DNA from: Cryptobacterium sp. CAG:338
GTDB lineage: Bacteria > Actinomycetota > Coriobacteriia > Coriobacteriales > Eggerthellaceae
Length of the DNA stretch: 11,237 nt
NCBI GenBank assembly: GCA_000435475.1
Contig: FR896080.1
Location: 41,593-52,829, forward strand
Reading direction: 5' to 3'
The position numbers and the translations under genes were made by a program. Below are positions 5,956-11,237 of the stretch, in pieces. The notes under the pieces are model-generated. The model was not told where the DNA came from, searched no databases, and saw only the letters and a program-made list of their open reading frames with translations. The number at the start of each line of letters is the position of its first letter. Position 1 is the first letter of the stretch.

Positions 5956-5995
5956 CTTGGTCAGATGCTACTTTATTTGGCGAGATGCCACTTTA
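5956..5995 (-). repeat. Imperfect 20-bp tandem repeat upstream of the nitroreductase gene
   Basis: Read on the minus strand, two abutting 20-bp units (5995-5976 and 5975-5956) match at 16 of 20 positions. The core TAAAGTRGCATCT (12 of 13 identical) starts each unit. A period of 20 bp is two helical turns. The second unit ends 12 bases before the nitroreductase ATG, next to the Shine-Dalgarno. It could be a tandem operator, an RNA-level element, or a copy of a dispersed intergenic repeat. Confidence 0.6.
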
Positions 5996-6022
5996 GAGCC
6001 CCGCTCTTTTAGGGTATTTAAG

Positions 6023-7261
6023 CTAAAGGGTTGGTTCTGTTTCCTTTTCACAATCACTCTTCTTGGATTGAGAAGTATTGTTTGTATTCGGATGGGTTTG
6101 ATTGATTGAATCAGTTTCGCTGGGAGAAGCATTGGGTATATGCGGGCGATGCGCGTTTCTCATATCACGTTTTTCGCTTGCTTCCTTGGTGAGAGCAGCT
6201 TTTCTGCGTTCGTAGTTAAAGTTACCCGCTTTAGAGGTGTCTGCTTTTGATTTATTTTTGGTAGGTCGGAAGGTTTTGGTGGTTTGAATAAGGATGGCTC
6301 CAATGATAAAGGGCATCCAGAAAACAATGCCGCGATATACCAAACCAATTGCCATACCTGCCGTTGCTGAAGCACCAAAAGCGGTGAAAGCAACCGTAAC
6401 TGCTGCTTCTACAACGCCTACTCCTTGAGGGGTGATAGATATCATTGCAAATAAGGTGGCAACCACATAGCCGCAAACCAAAGATTCAGGAACGCTCACG
6501 CCGAAAGAAAAGCCGACGAGAGCAAAAGCGGAAAGCTCACAACAGCTCGCAATAATCGAGCAGCCAAATGCTTTCGCAGTAGATTTCGGATTCTTTGCAA
6601 TAAGTTTTGCGGCACCAGAGAAGCTCATGATGGTTTTTTCCACCCAAGGCTCCAGAGGCTTTTTCTTAAAGCGAACAAGTACTTTGTTGATGAAGTTAGA
6701 GATTGGCGTGAGTACTCGAATAATAAGGGCAGGGTTTTTGTTTCCAAGAACCATGATGCCAATAAGGACGCTGACCAAAAGAATTACCAGCAAGCCCAAC
6801 AAAAGCCATAAAGGAGACAAACCAACGGTAAGGGCTAAAATCGTGAAGCTGATAATCATGATGGTTGCAAAAGCTGAGTCAACCGTAATTTGCATCAGTA
6901 TTGCTGCGGAGGTTGCTTTACCAGGTGCAATACCTCGTCTGCGTGCATCGTCTACCACCAAAGTGGTTCCCGCAAGGTTTAGGCTCGGAAAAACAGTGTT
7001 AAGAAAAAAGGTGCCGAATACAAGCGGAAGAGTATGCTTGGGATGCATGGTTTCTCCGACCGCCTGGAAAGAATATTTGTAGGCAAAGCTTTGGGAAAAG
7101 TATTTGCAAAGCTGAGTAAAGATTGCAATAACGAGAGGGATCATGGCACCTTGTGCCATGGTGGCTGCCAATTCATTTAACTGGTCACCGCGAAGAAAGA
7201 CGAATGCCAGAACAATGATAATTACTAAGCCGGCAAAAAGATTTCGGAAGTTGAATTTCAC
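6023..7261 (-). CDS. UPF0104 / lysylphosphatidylglycerol synthase TM-region family membrane protein
   Basis: A 412-residue polytopic membrane protein resembling the N-terminal flippase-like domain of MprF and the AglD/UPF0104 family. Hydrophobic segments lie near 8-24, 40-58, 77-95, 115-147 (one or two), 150-172, 230-253, 261-280, 283-303 and 307-326. Family hallmarks are 'FLNTVFPSLNLAGTT' (86-100), 'QITVDSAF' (124-131) and 'ITPQGVGVVEAAV' (276-288). Residues about 330-412 form a long hydrophilic, probably disordered tail rich in Lys, Asn, Ser and Thr. There is no aminoacyl-transferase domain, so lipid flipping or export of an unidentified lipid-linked substrate is only an analogy. The start is a GTG at 7261 with a weak Shine-Dalgarno; an extended -10 sits about 42 bases upstream. 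It may be co-transcribed with the nitroreductase gene. Confidence 0.85.
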   Translation of the reverse strand: MKFNFRNLFAGLVIIIVLAFVFLRGDQLNELAATMAQGAMIPLVIAIFTQLCKYFSQSFAYKYSFQAVGETMHPKHTLPLVFGTFFLNTVFPSLNLAGTTLVVDDARRRGIAPGKATSAAILMQITVDSAFATIMIISFTILALTVGLSPLWLLLGLLVILLVSVLIGIMVLGNKNPALIIRVLTPISNFINKVLVRFKKKPLEPWVEKTIMSFSGAAKLIAKNPKSTAKAFGCSIIASCCELSAFALVGFSFGVSVPESLVCGYVVATLFAMISITPQGVGVVEAAVTVAFTAFGASATAGMAIGLVYRGIVFWMPFIIGAILIQTTKTFRPTKNKSKADTSKAGNFNYERRKAALTKEASEKRDMRNAHRPHIPNASPSETDSINQTHPNTNNTSQSKKSDCEKETEPTL

Positions 7262-7302
7262 CGTATAAGAAACCTATCTGCGTAAGTTGCAATAACCTAA
7301 AT

Positions 7303-7311
7303 AGTATATCA
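7303..7311 (-). promoter_or_regulatory. Extended -10 promoter for the UPF0104 gene
   Basis: On the minus strand TGATATACT is a TG-N-TATAcT extended -10 box, predicting a start point near 7295 and a leader of about 35 bases before the GTG at 7261. No good -35 is seen, which is usual for extended -10 promoters. It diverges from the leu operon promoter about 140 bp away. Confidence 0.5.
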
Positions 7312-7444
7312 AATTCCATCTTATTGGGGCAGCGTATCGGTGTTGGCAAAAATGCCGCTCCTTTTGTGTGTATGACCGCTTGCGGGCGAAACAAAGTTGT
7401 AACACGTTTAACCGCGCCAACCCGTAATTCCGTGTATAGGGCGG

Positions 7445-7453
7445 TGTTATAAT
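7445..7453 (+). promoter_or_regulatory. Extended -10 promoter of the leuCDB operon
   Basis: TGTTATAAT is a perfect extended -10 (TG-N-TATAAT) ending 40 bases before the leuC ATG at 7494. No good -35 hexamer is present. The predicted start point is near 7460, so the leader is only about 34 bases. That is too short for a leader peptide attenuator or T-box, so any control by leucine would act at the DNA level or through a global regulator. Confidence 0.65.
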
Positions 7454-7493
7454 GAATGAGTTTTATCACAAGACGAACATAGAAGGAGAGAAC

Positions 7494-8762
7494 ATGGCAC
7501 GCCCGATGACTATGGCCGAGAAAATTCTTGCCGCGCATGCAGGACTCGAAGAAGTAGTTCCCGGTCAACTAATCGAGTGCGATCTTGATCTTGTCTTGTC
7601 GAACGATGTTACGGCACCTATTGCAATCAAAGAATTCAAAAAGGTTGGCGTTGACAAAGTATTTGACCCCACCAAGATTGCGCTTGTTCCTGATCATTAT
7701 GTCCCCAATAAGGACATTCAAAGTGCTGAGCAGGCAAAAATGACGCGTGAGTTTGCGCGTGAGCAAGGCATTACGCATTTTTATGAAGTTGGATGCATGG
7801 GTGTTGAGCATGCACTCCTACCAGAACAGGGCGTAGTTGGTGCGGGCGACCTAATTATTGGTGCCGATAGTCATACCTGCACTTATGGCGCATTGGGAGC
7901 TTTTGCTACCGGTGTTGGTTCTACCGATGCTGCTATTGGTTATGCAACTGGTAAAGCTTGGTTTAAGGTTCCTGAGTCAATCTTGTTTAATGTTGAAGGA
8001 CAGCTTCAGCCTGGCGTTACTGGCAAAGACATTATTTTGCATATCATTGGTATGATTGGCGTTGACGGTGCTCTTTATCAGGCTATGGAATTCCGTGGAA
8101 GCGCTATTGAGAGCCTAACCATGGATGAACGTCTCTCCATTTCAAATATGGCAATCGAGGCAGGCGGCAAAGCAGGTCTTATTGCCGTTGATGAGGTTAC
8201 TCGCGCCTATATGGATGGCCGTACCGAGCGTCCCTATAAGGAATATCATTCCGATCCCGATGCGGTTTATGCAAAGGTATACAACATCAATGCAGCTGAC
8301 ATTGTTCCTACGGTTGCATTCCCTCATCTTCCTTCCAATACTCGTCCAGCAGCAGAAGCGCGTGATATTACCATCGATCAGTCTGTTATTGGCTCTTGTA
8401 CGAATGGTCGTATTGAAGATATGCGTCAAGCGGCTGCGGTTTTGAAGGGTCATAAAGTCAATCCTAACGTTCGTTGCATTATTATTCCTGCGACTCAGCA
8501 GGTATATCGTCAATGCATCGAAGAAGGTTTGATGGATATTTTCTTGGATGCAAATTGCGCAGTTTCTACTCCTACCTGCGGTCCTTGCTTGGGCGGCTAT
8601 ATGGGTATTTTGGCAGCTGGAGAACGTTCTATTGCTACCACAAACCGCAATTTTGTAGGCCGCATGGGTGATCCCACGAGTGAAGTTTATCTGTCTTCAC
8701 CTGCAGTTGCGGCAGCAAGTGCCGTACTTGGTCACATTGGTCTTCCTGAAGATTTAGATTAG
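7494..8762 (+). CDS. leuC: 3-isopropylmalate dehydratase large subunit
   Basis: A 422-residue aconitase-superfamily protein. With LeuD it converts 2-isopropylmalate to 3-isopropylmalate, the second dedicated step of leucine synthesis. The aconitase signature 'GADSHTCTYGALGAFATG' is at 123-140. The 4Fe-4S ligands are C302 ('GSCTNGR'), C362 and C365 ('TCGPCLGG'). Its length and sequence fit the shorter homoaconitase/archaeal-type LeuC found in many anaerobes rather than the ~470-residue enterobacterial type; a homoaconitase or citramalate-pathway role cannot be excluded, but leuD and leuB next door favour leucine. An in-frame ATG at 7452 is rejected because it lies inside the -10 box. The ATG at 7494 has AAGGAG five bases before it. 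Its stop overlaps the leuD Shine-Dalgarno. Confidence 0.95.
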   Translation: MARPMTMAEKILAAHAGLEEVVPGQLIECDLDLVLSNDVTAPIAIKEFKKVGVDKVFDPTKIALVPDHYVPNKDIQSAEQAKMTREFAREQGITHFYEVGCMGVEHALLPEQGVVGAGDLIIGADSHTCTYGALGAFATGVGSTDAAIGYATGKAWFKVPESILFNVEGQLQPGVTGKDIILHIIGMIGVDGALYQAMEFRGSAIESLTMDERLSISNMAIEAGGKAGLIAVDEVTRAYMDGRTERPYKEYHSDPDAVYAKVYNINAADIVPTVAFPHLPSNTRPAAEARDITIDQSVIGSCTNGRIEDMRQAAAVLKGHKVNPNVRCIIIPATQQVYRQCIEEGLMDIFLDANCAVSTPTCGPCLGGYMGILAAGERSIATTNRNFVGRMGDPTSEVYLSSPAVAAASAVLGHIGLPEDLD

Positions 8763-8771
8763 GAGAAGCAC

Positions 8772-9269
8772 ATGCAGTTTAAAGGAACCGTTCATCGCTA
8801 TGGTCGCGATGTTGACACTGATGTAATTATTCCTGCTCGTTATCTGACTACTTCTGAGCCTTCTGAACTTGCCAAGCATTGCATGGAAGACTTGGATGCA
8901 GACTTTGTAAATAAGGTGCAGCAGGGCGATATTATTGTTGCTGATGAAAACTTCGGATGTGGCTCTTCTCGTGAACATGCTCCTATTGCCATTAAGGCAT
9001 CCGGTGTTGATGTAGTAATCGCAAAAAGCTTTGCTCGTATTTTTTATCGCAACTCCATTAATACTGGTCTTGCTATTTTGGAATGCCCTGAAGCGGTGGA
9101 TGCAATCTCTGATGGCGATGTTGTTTCGGTTGATACCGATACAGGCACCATCAAGAATGAAACCACGGGAGCAGAATTTACTGCTCAGCCGTTCCCTCCT
9201 TTTATTGCCGATATTATTGAGCAGGGCGGTTTGCTGAATCGCACTCGAAAGGTTCTTGGTCTCGCATAA
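8772..9269 (+). CDS. leuD: 3-isopropylmalate dehydratase small subunit
   Basis: A 165-residue swivelling-domain subunit that completes the isopropylmalate isomerase with LeuC. It shows 'GRDVDTDVIIPARYL' (11-25), the substrate loop 'FGCGSSREHAP' (61-71) and 'IAKSFARIFYRNSINTGL' (83-100). The short length matches the two-subunit enzyme of archaeal type, consistent with the LeuC variant. It starts nine bases after the leuC stop, with an AGGAG that overlaps the leuC TAG, so the two are translationally linked and should be made in equal amounts. Confidence 0.95.
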   Translation: MQFKGTVHRYGRDVDTDVIIPARYLTTSEPSELAKHCMEDLDADFVNKVQQGDIIVADENFGCGSSREHAPIAIKASGVDVVIAKSFARIFYRNSINTGLAILECPEAVDAISDGDVVSVDTDTGTIKNETTGAEFTAQPFPPFIADIIEQGGLLNRTRKVLGLA

Positions 9270-9336
9270 ACCTTTGAACTTGATCCGATCCTGATGCTGA
9301 GAGATTGAAAAGCTTGAGTGACCTAGGAGATTTTGT

Positions 9337-10446
9337 ATGGCACAAACCTATAAAATTTGCACCTTACCTGGAGACGGTATTGGACCTGAGATTATTGCTG
9401 AAGGAGTTAAGGTACTCAACGCAATAGGGGAAAAATATGAGGCTACCTTTGAGTGCACTGATGCGTTAATTGGTGGCTGTGCTATTGATGAGTGCGGTAC
9501 CGCCCTTCCTGATGCTACTCTTGAAGTAGCAAACGCATCCGATGCGGTTTTGTTAGCTGCAGTTGGTGGACCGAAATGGGATACCACCGATCCAGAAAAG
9601 CCTCGTCCTGAACAGGGTCTCCTTGGTATTCGCAAGGCTCTTGGTCTCTATACTAACCTTCGCCCCGTTCAGATTTTTGCAGCCCTTTCGCAGGCTTCTA
9701 CCTTAAAGCCAGAAGTGATTGATGGCGTTGACATGATGATCGTGCGCGAGCTTACAGGCGGCTTATATTTTGGCAAGCGTGAGCGTTTCTATGACGAAGA
9801 GGGCGCAGGCACGAACGGCGCGAAAGGGCAGCGTGCCTACGACACGCTCGAGTATCGCGAGTATGAGATCGAACGCATTGCACGTCAGGCATTTGAGGCT
9901 GCACGCAAGCGTCGTAACAAGGTAACCAGCGTAGATAAGGCCAATGTTTTAGAAACGAGCCGTATGTGGCGCGAGATTGTTCATCGCATTGGTGAGACAG
10001 AATATCCTGATGTCGAGCTTGAAGACATGCTGGTAGATAATACGGCAATGCAGCTTATTAATCGTCCTGCTGATTTTGACGTGGTAGTTACCGAGAATAT
10101 GTTTGGCGATATTCTCTCCGATGAAGCTGCGCAGATCACCGGTTCGCTGGGCATGCTTGCAAGCGCTTCTTTGGGCGATGGCGTTGCGCTGTATGAGCCA
10201 AGTCATGGTAGTGCTCCTGATATTGCAGGTAAGGGTATTGCAAATCCGTTGGCTCAAATTCTTTCTGTTGGCATGATGCTTCGCTACAGCTTTAATATGG
10301 GCCAAGCAGCTGATGACATTGAACGTGCCATTACTGAGGTGCTTGATGAAGGATGGCGTACGGGCGATATTGCCGATGAAACAACCCCATCCGATAAGAT
10401 TGTGGGTACCACAAAGATGGGTGATTTAGTAGTTGCTCATCTTTAA
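9337..10446 (+). CDS. leuB: 3-isopropylmalate dehydrogenase
   Basis: A 369-residue enzyme of the isocitrate/isopropylmalate dehydrogenase family, which oxidatively decarboxylates 3-isopropylmalate to 2-oxoisocaproate with NAD+ and Mg/Mn. Visible features are 'PGDGIGPEI' (11-19), the isopropylmalate-specific loop 'GLLGIRKALGLYTNLRP' (94-110), R137 and Y144 in 'VRELTGGLYFG', K201, metal-binding D258 and D262 in 'NMFGDILSDEAAQITGSLGM', and the NAD-loop 'HGSAPDIAGKGIANP' (290-304). D295 there is typical of the family. The ATG at 9337 has AGGAG seven bases upstream. The 67-bp gap after leuD has no terminator, so it is the last gene of leuCDB. leuA must be elsewhere. Confidence 0.96.
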   Translation: MAQTYKICTLPGDGIGPEIIAEGVKVLNAIGEKYEATFECTDALIGGCAIDECGTALPDATLEVANASDAVLLAAVGGPKWDTTDPEKPRPEQGLLGIRKALGLYTNLRPVQIFAALSQASTLKPEVIDGVDMMIVRELTGGLYFGKRERFYDEEGAGTNGAKGQRAYDTLEYREYEIERIARQAFEAARKRRNKVTSVDKANVLETSRMWREIVHRIGETEYPDVELEDMLVDNTAMQLINRPADFDVVVTENMFGDILSDEAAQITGSLGMLASASLGDGVALYEPSHGSAPDIAGKGIANPLAQILSVGMMLRYSFNMGQAADDIERAITEVLDEGWRTGDIADETTPSDKIVGTTKMGDLVVAHL

Positions 10447-10468
10447 AAGATGAATTAATTGCAAGCCA

Positions 10469-10502
10469 CCCCCCCCCTTTCCTCTCCTAAAATGGGGGTT
10501 TT
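10469..10502 (+). terminator. Probable terminator of the leu operon
   Basis: A run of eight C (10469-10476) followed by TTT can pair with AAA and GGGGG (10493-10497), leaving a small bulge, and is followed at once by TTTTT (10498-10502). It begins 23 bases after the leuB stop. The stem is imperfect, so termination may be partial. The C8 run is also prone to length change or sequencing error. Confidence 0.6.
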
Positions 10503-10555
10503 CCTTGCTTAAGGGAGTGCGGGTGGTTTACGTTATAGGGCAAAGATTTGGTAAG

Positions 10556-10617
10556 CCAGCAAGACTAAGAAAGAGTGCTGGATCAAGCAAGTGCAAGGGG
10601 TACCTTGCATGATTTTT
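10556..10617 (+). promoter_or_regulatory. Structured hisS leader with terminator-like hairpin
   Basis: Two hairpins lie in the 135-bp stretch before hisS. The first is CCAGCA/TGCTGG (10556-10581) with a 14-base loop. The second is TGCAAGG/CCTTGCA (10592-10609) with a GGTA loop, followed by TGATTTTT, which looks like an intrinsic terminator only 21 bases before the hisS ATG. It could be an attenuator. CCTTGC at 10503-10508 could pair with its left arm as an alternative fold. No T-box specifier or T-box sequence, and no histidine-rich leader peptide, was found. I saw no well-formed promoter here. Confidence 0.45.
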
Positions 10618-10637
10618 AGCGAAAGGCTTCTACATTT

Positions 10638-11237
10638 ATGGCTATTCGGTCTCCTGAGGGAACATTTGATTTGTTGCCGCAAGATGCGGTGTTTTGGGAT
10701 TATTTTCGTAATACCGCATTCTCTATTTTTGGGCGCTATGGCTATCAGCCTATCGAAACGCCTATGTTCGAACAGACGGAACTTTTTGTGCGCGGCATTG
10801 GCGAGGCAACCGATGTGGTGTCTAAGGAAATGTTTACGGTAATTTCAGGCGGTAACATGACCAAGTTATTGGAAGGTGGATCGCTTAAGTCGAAGAGTAA
10901 ACTTTCTCTTCGCCCTGAAGGCACTGCTGGTGTAGTTCGTGCGGTAGTAGAGCACGACTTGGTTCCTCAAGGCGGTGCTCCTGCGAAACTCATGTATGCG
11001 GGTCCTATGTTCCGCGCAGAGCGTCCACAAAAAGGACGTTTGCGTCAATTCCGCCAGGTAGGCATCGAGTGTTTGGGAACTGATGATCCCGCTGTTGATG
11101 CTGAAGCTATTATCATGCTGATGCGTTTTTATGAAGCAATCGGCATCCCTACAAAAGATATGCGTCTGTTGGTTAATTCCATGGGTTGCGAAAAATGCCG
11201 TCCGGCATATCGCGAATTAGTGCGCGAATTTATCCAC
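10638..11237 (+). CDS. hisS: Histidyl-tRNA synthetase, N-terminal 200 residues (cut by window edge)
   Basis: The frame is open from the ATG at 10638 to the window end, giving 200 residues of the roughly 420 usual for HisRS, a class II enzyme that charges tRNA-His. It starts 'RSPEGTFDLLP'; class II motif 1 is around 'YGYQPIETPMFE' (34-45), the ATP/histidine loop 'LRPEGTAG' is at 91-98, and motif 2 is 'FRAERPQKGRLRQFRQVG' (125-142). 'NSMGCEKCRPAYRE' (180-193) matches the typical region before the insertion domain. The stretch between 'KEMFTV' and 'LRPEGTA' is about 13 residues longer than in the E. coli enzyme. The Shine-Dalgarno (AAAGG) is weak and about 11 bases away. The histidine-specific motifs in the C-terminal half are outside the window. 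Confidence 0.95.
   Translation, partial: MAIRSPEGTFDLLPQDAVFWDYFRNTAFSIFGRYGYQPIETPMFEQTELFVRGIGEATDVVSKEMFTVISGGNMTKLLEGGSLKSKSKLSLRPEGTAGVVRAVVEHDLVPQGGAPAKLMYAGPMFRAERPQKGRLRQFRQVGIECLGTDDPAVDAEAIIMLMRFYEAIGIPTKDMRLLVNSMGCEKCRPAYRELVREFIH

Noticed and set aside
5995..6007. Hairpin AGAGC/GCTCT after the UPF0104 gene as a terminator
   Set aside because: On the minus strand, the strand of the gene, no T-run follows the short 5-bp stem, so it does not look like an intrinsic terminator and transcription may continue into the nitroreductase gene.
7142..7160. Perfect palindrome CATGGCAC-CTT-GTGCCATG
   Set aside because: It lies within the coding sequence of the UPF0104 membrane protein (around residues 35-40) and is explained by its Met-Ala-Gln-Gly-Ala-Met codons; no sign of a separate function.
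7452..7493. Upstream in-frame ATG for leuC at 7452
   Set aside because: It lies inside the TATAAT box and would precede the transcript start; the ATG at 7494 has a good Shine-Dalgarno and matches the family N-terminus.
10501..10637. T-box riboswitch ahead of hisS
   Set aside because: The GGGGTACC in the hairpin loosely recalls the T-box antiterminator, but the conserved T-box sequence, stem I and a histidine specifier are absent and the leader is short.
10591..10842. 83-codon plus-strand frame starting at GTG 10591
   Set aside because: Its start is within the terminator-like hairpin and most of it overlaps hisS in another frame; it is a shadow.

Overview
The window reads as chromosomal DNA of a low-to-moderate G+C bacterium (about mid-40s percent by eye), with ten complete genes and two genes cut by the window ends. 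The protein sequences look most like an anaerobic actinobacterium of the Coriobacteriia (Eggerthellales-like). This is an impression from protein style, not a database result. There is no insertion sequence, phage module, CRISPR array, rRNA or tRNA that I can see.

Left part (1-2400): the 5' end of a LysR-type regulator gene (minus) diverges from a carboxymuconolactone decarboxylase/cupin fusion gene (plus). Their shared intergenic region holds a well-formed LysR-type operator (9-bp arms, T-N11-A core) centred about 65 bp upstream of the start point predicted from a TTTACA-N17-TACGAT promoter. A bidirectional terminator separates the fusion gene from a convergent aldo/keto reductase gene. Regulator, small-molecule enzyme and oxidoreductase look like an inducible redox or detoxification locus; the substrate is unknown.

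Middle part (2400-7261): a small zinc-ribbon-like protein, a 359-bp AT-rich intergenic region with a tandem repeat and a strong palindrome, and a shikimate dehydrogenase-family gene whose start is unusual. Convergent to it are three minus-strand genes: a UPF0104-type membrane protein, a small nitroreductase and a membrane-anchored J-domain protein. Terminators separate aroE from the J-protein gene and the nitroreductase gene from the J-protein gene.

Right part (7262-11237): leuC-leuD-leuB, encoding the isomerase and dehydrogenase steps of leucine biosynthesis, runs from an extended -10 promoter. It is followed by a terminator and a structured leader, then the first 200 codons of hisS. leuA is not in the window.

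No clearly new multi-gene system is visible. The points most worth checking are the LysR-type operator/promoter geometry, the aroE start (a strong Shine-Dalgarno placed for an ATA codon), the 20-bp tandem repeat ahead of the nitroreductase gene, and the hisS leader with its terminator-like hairpin.
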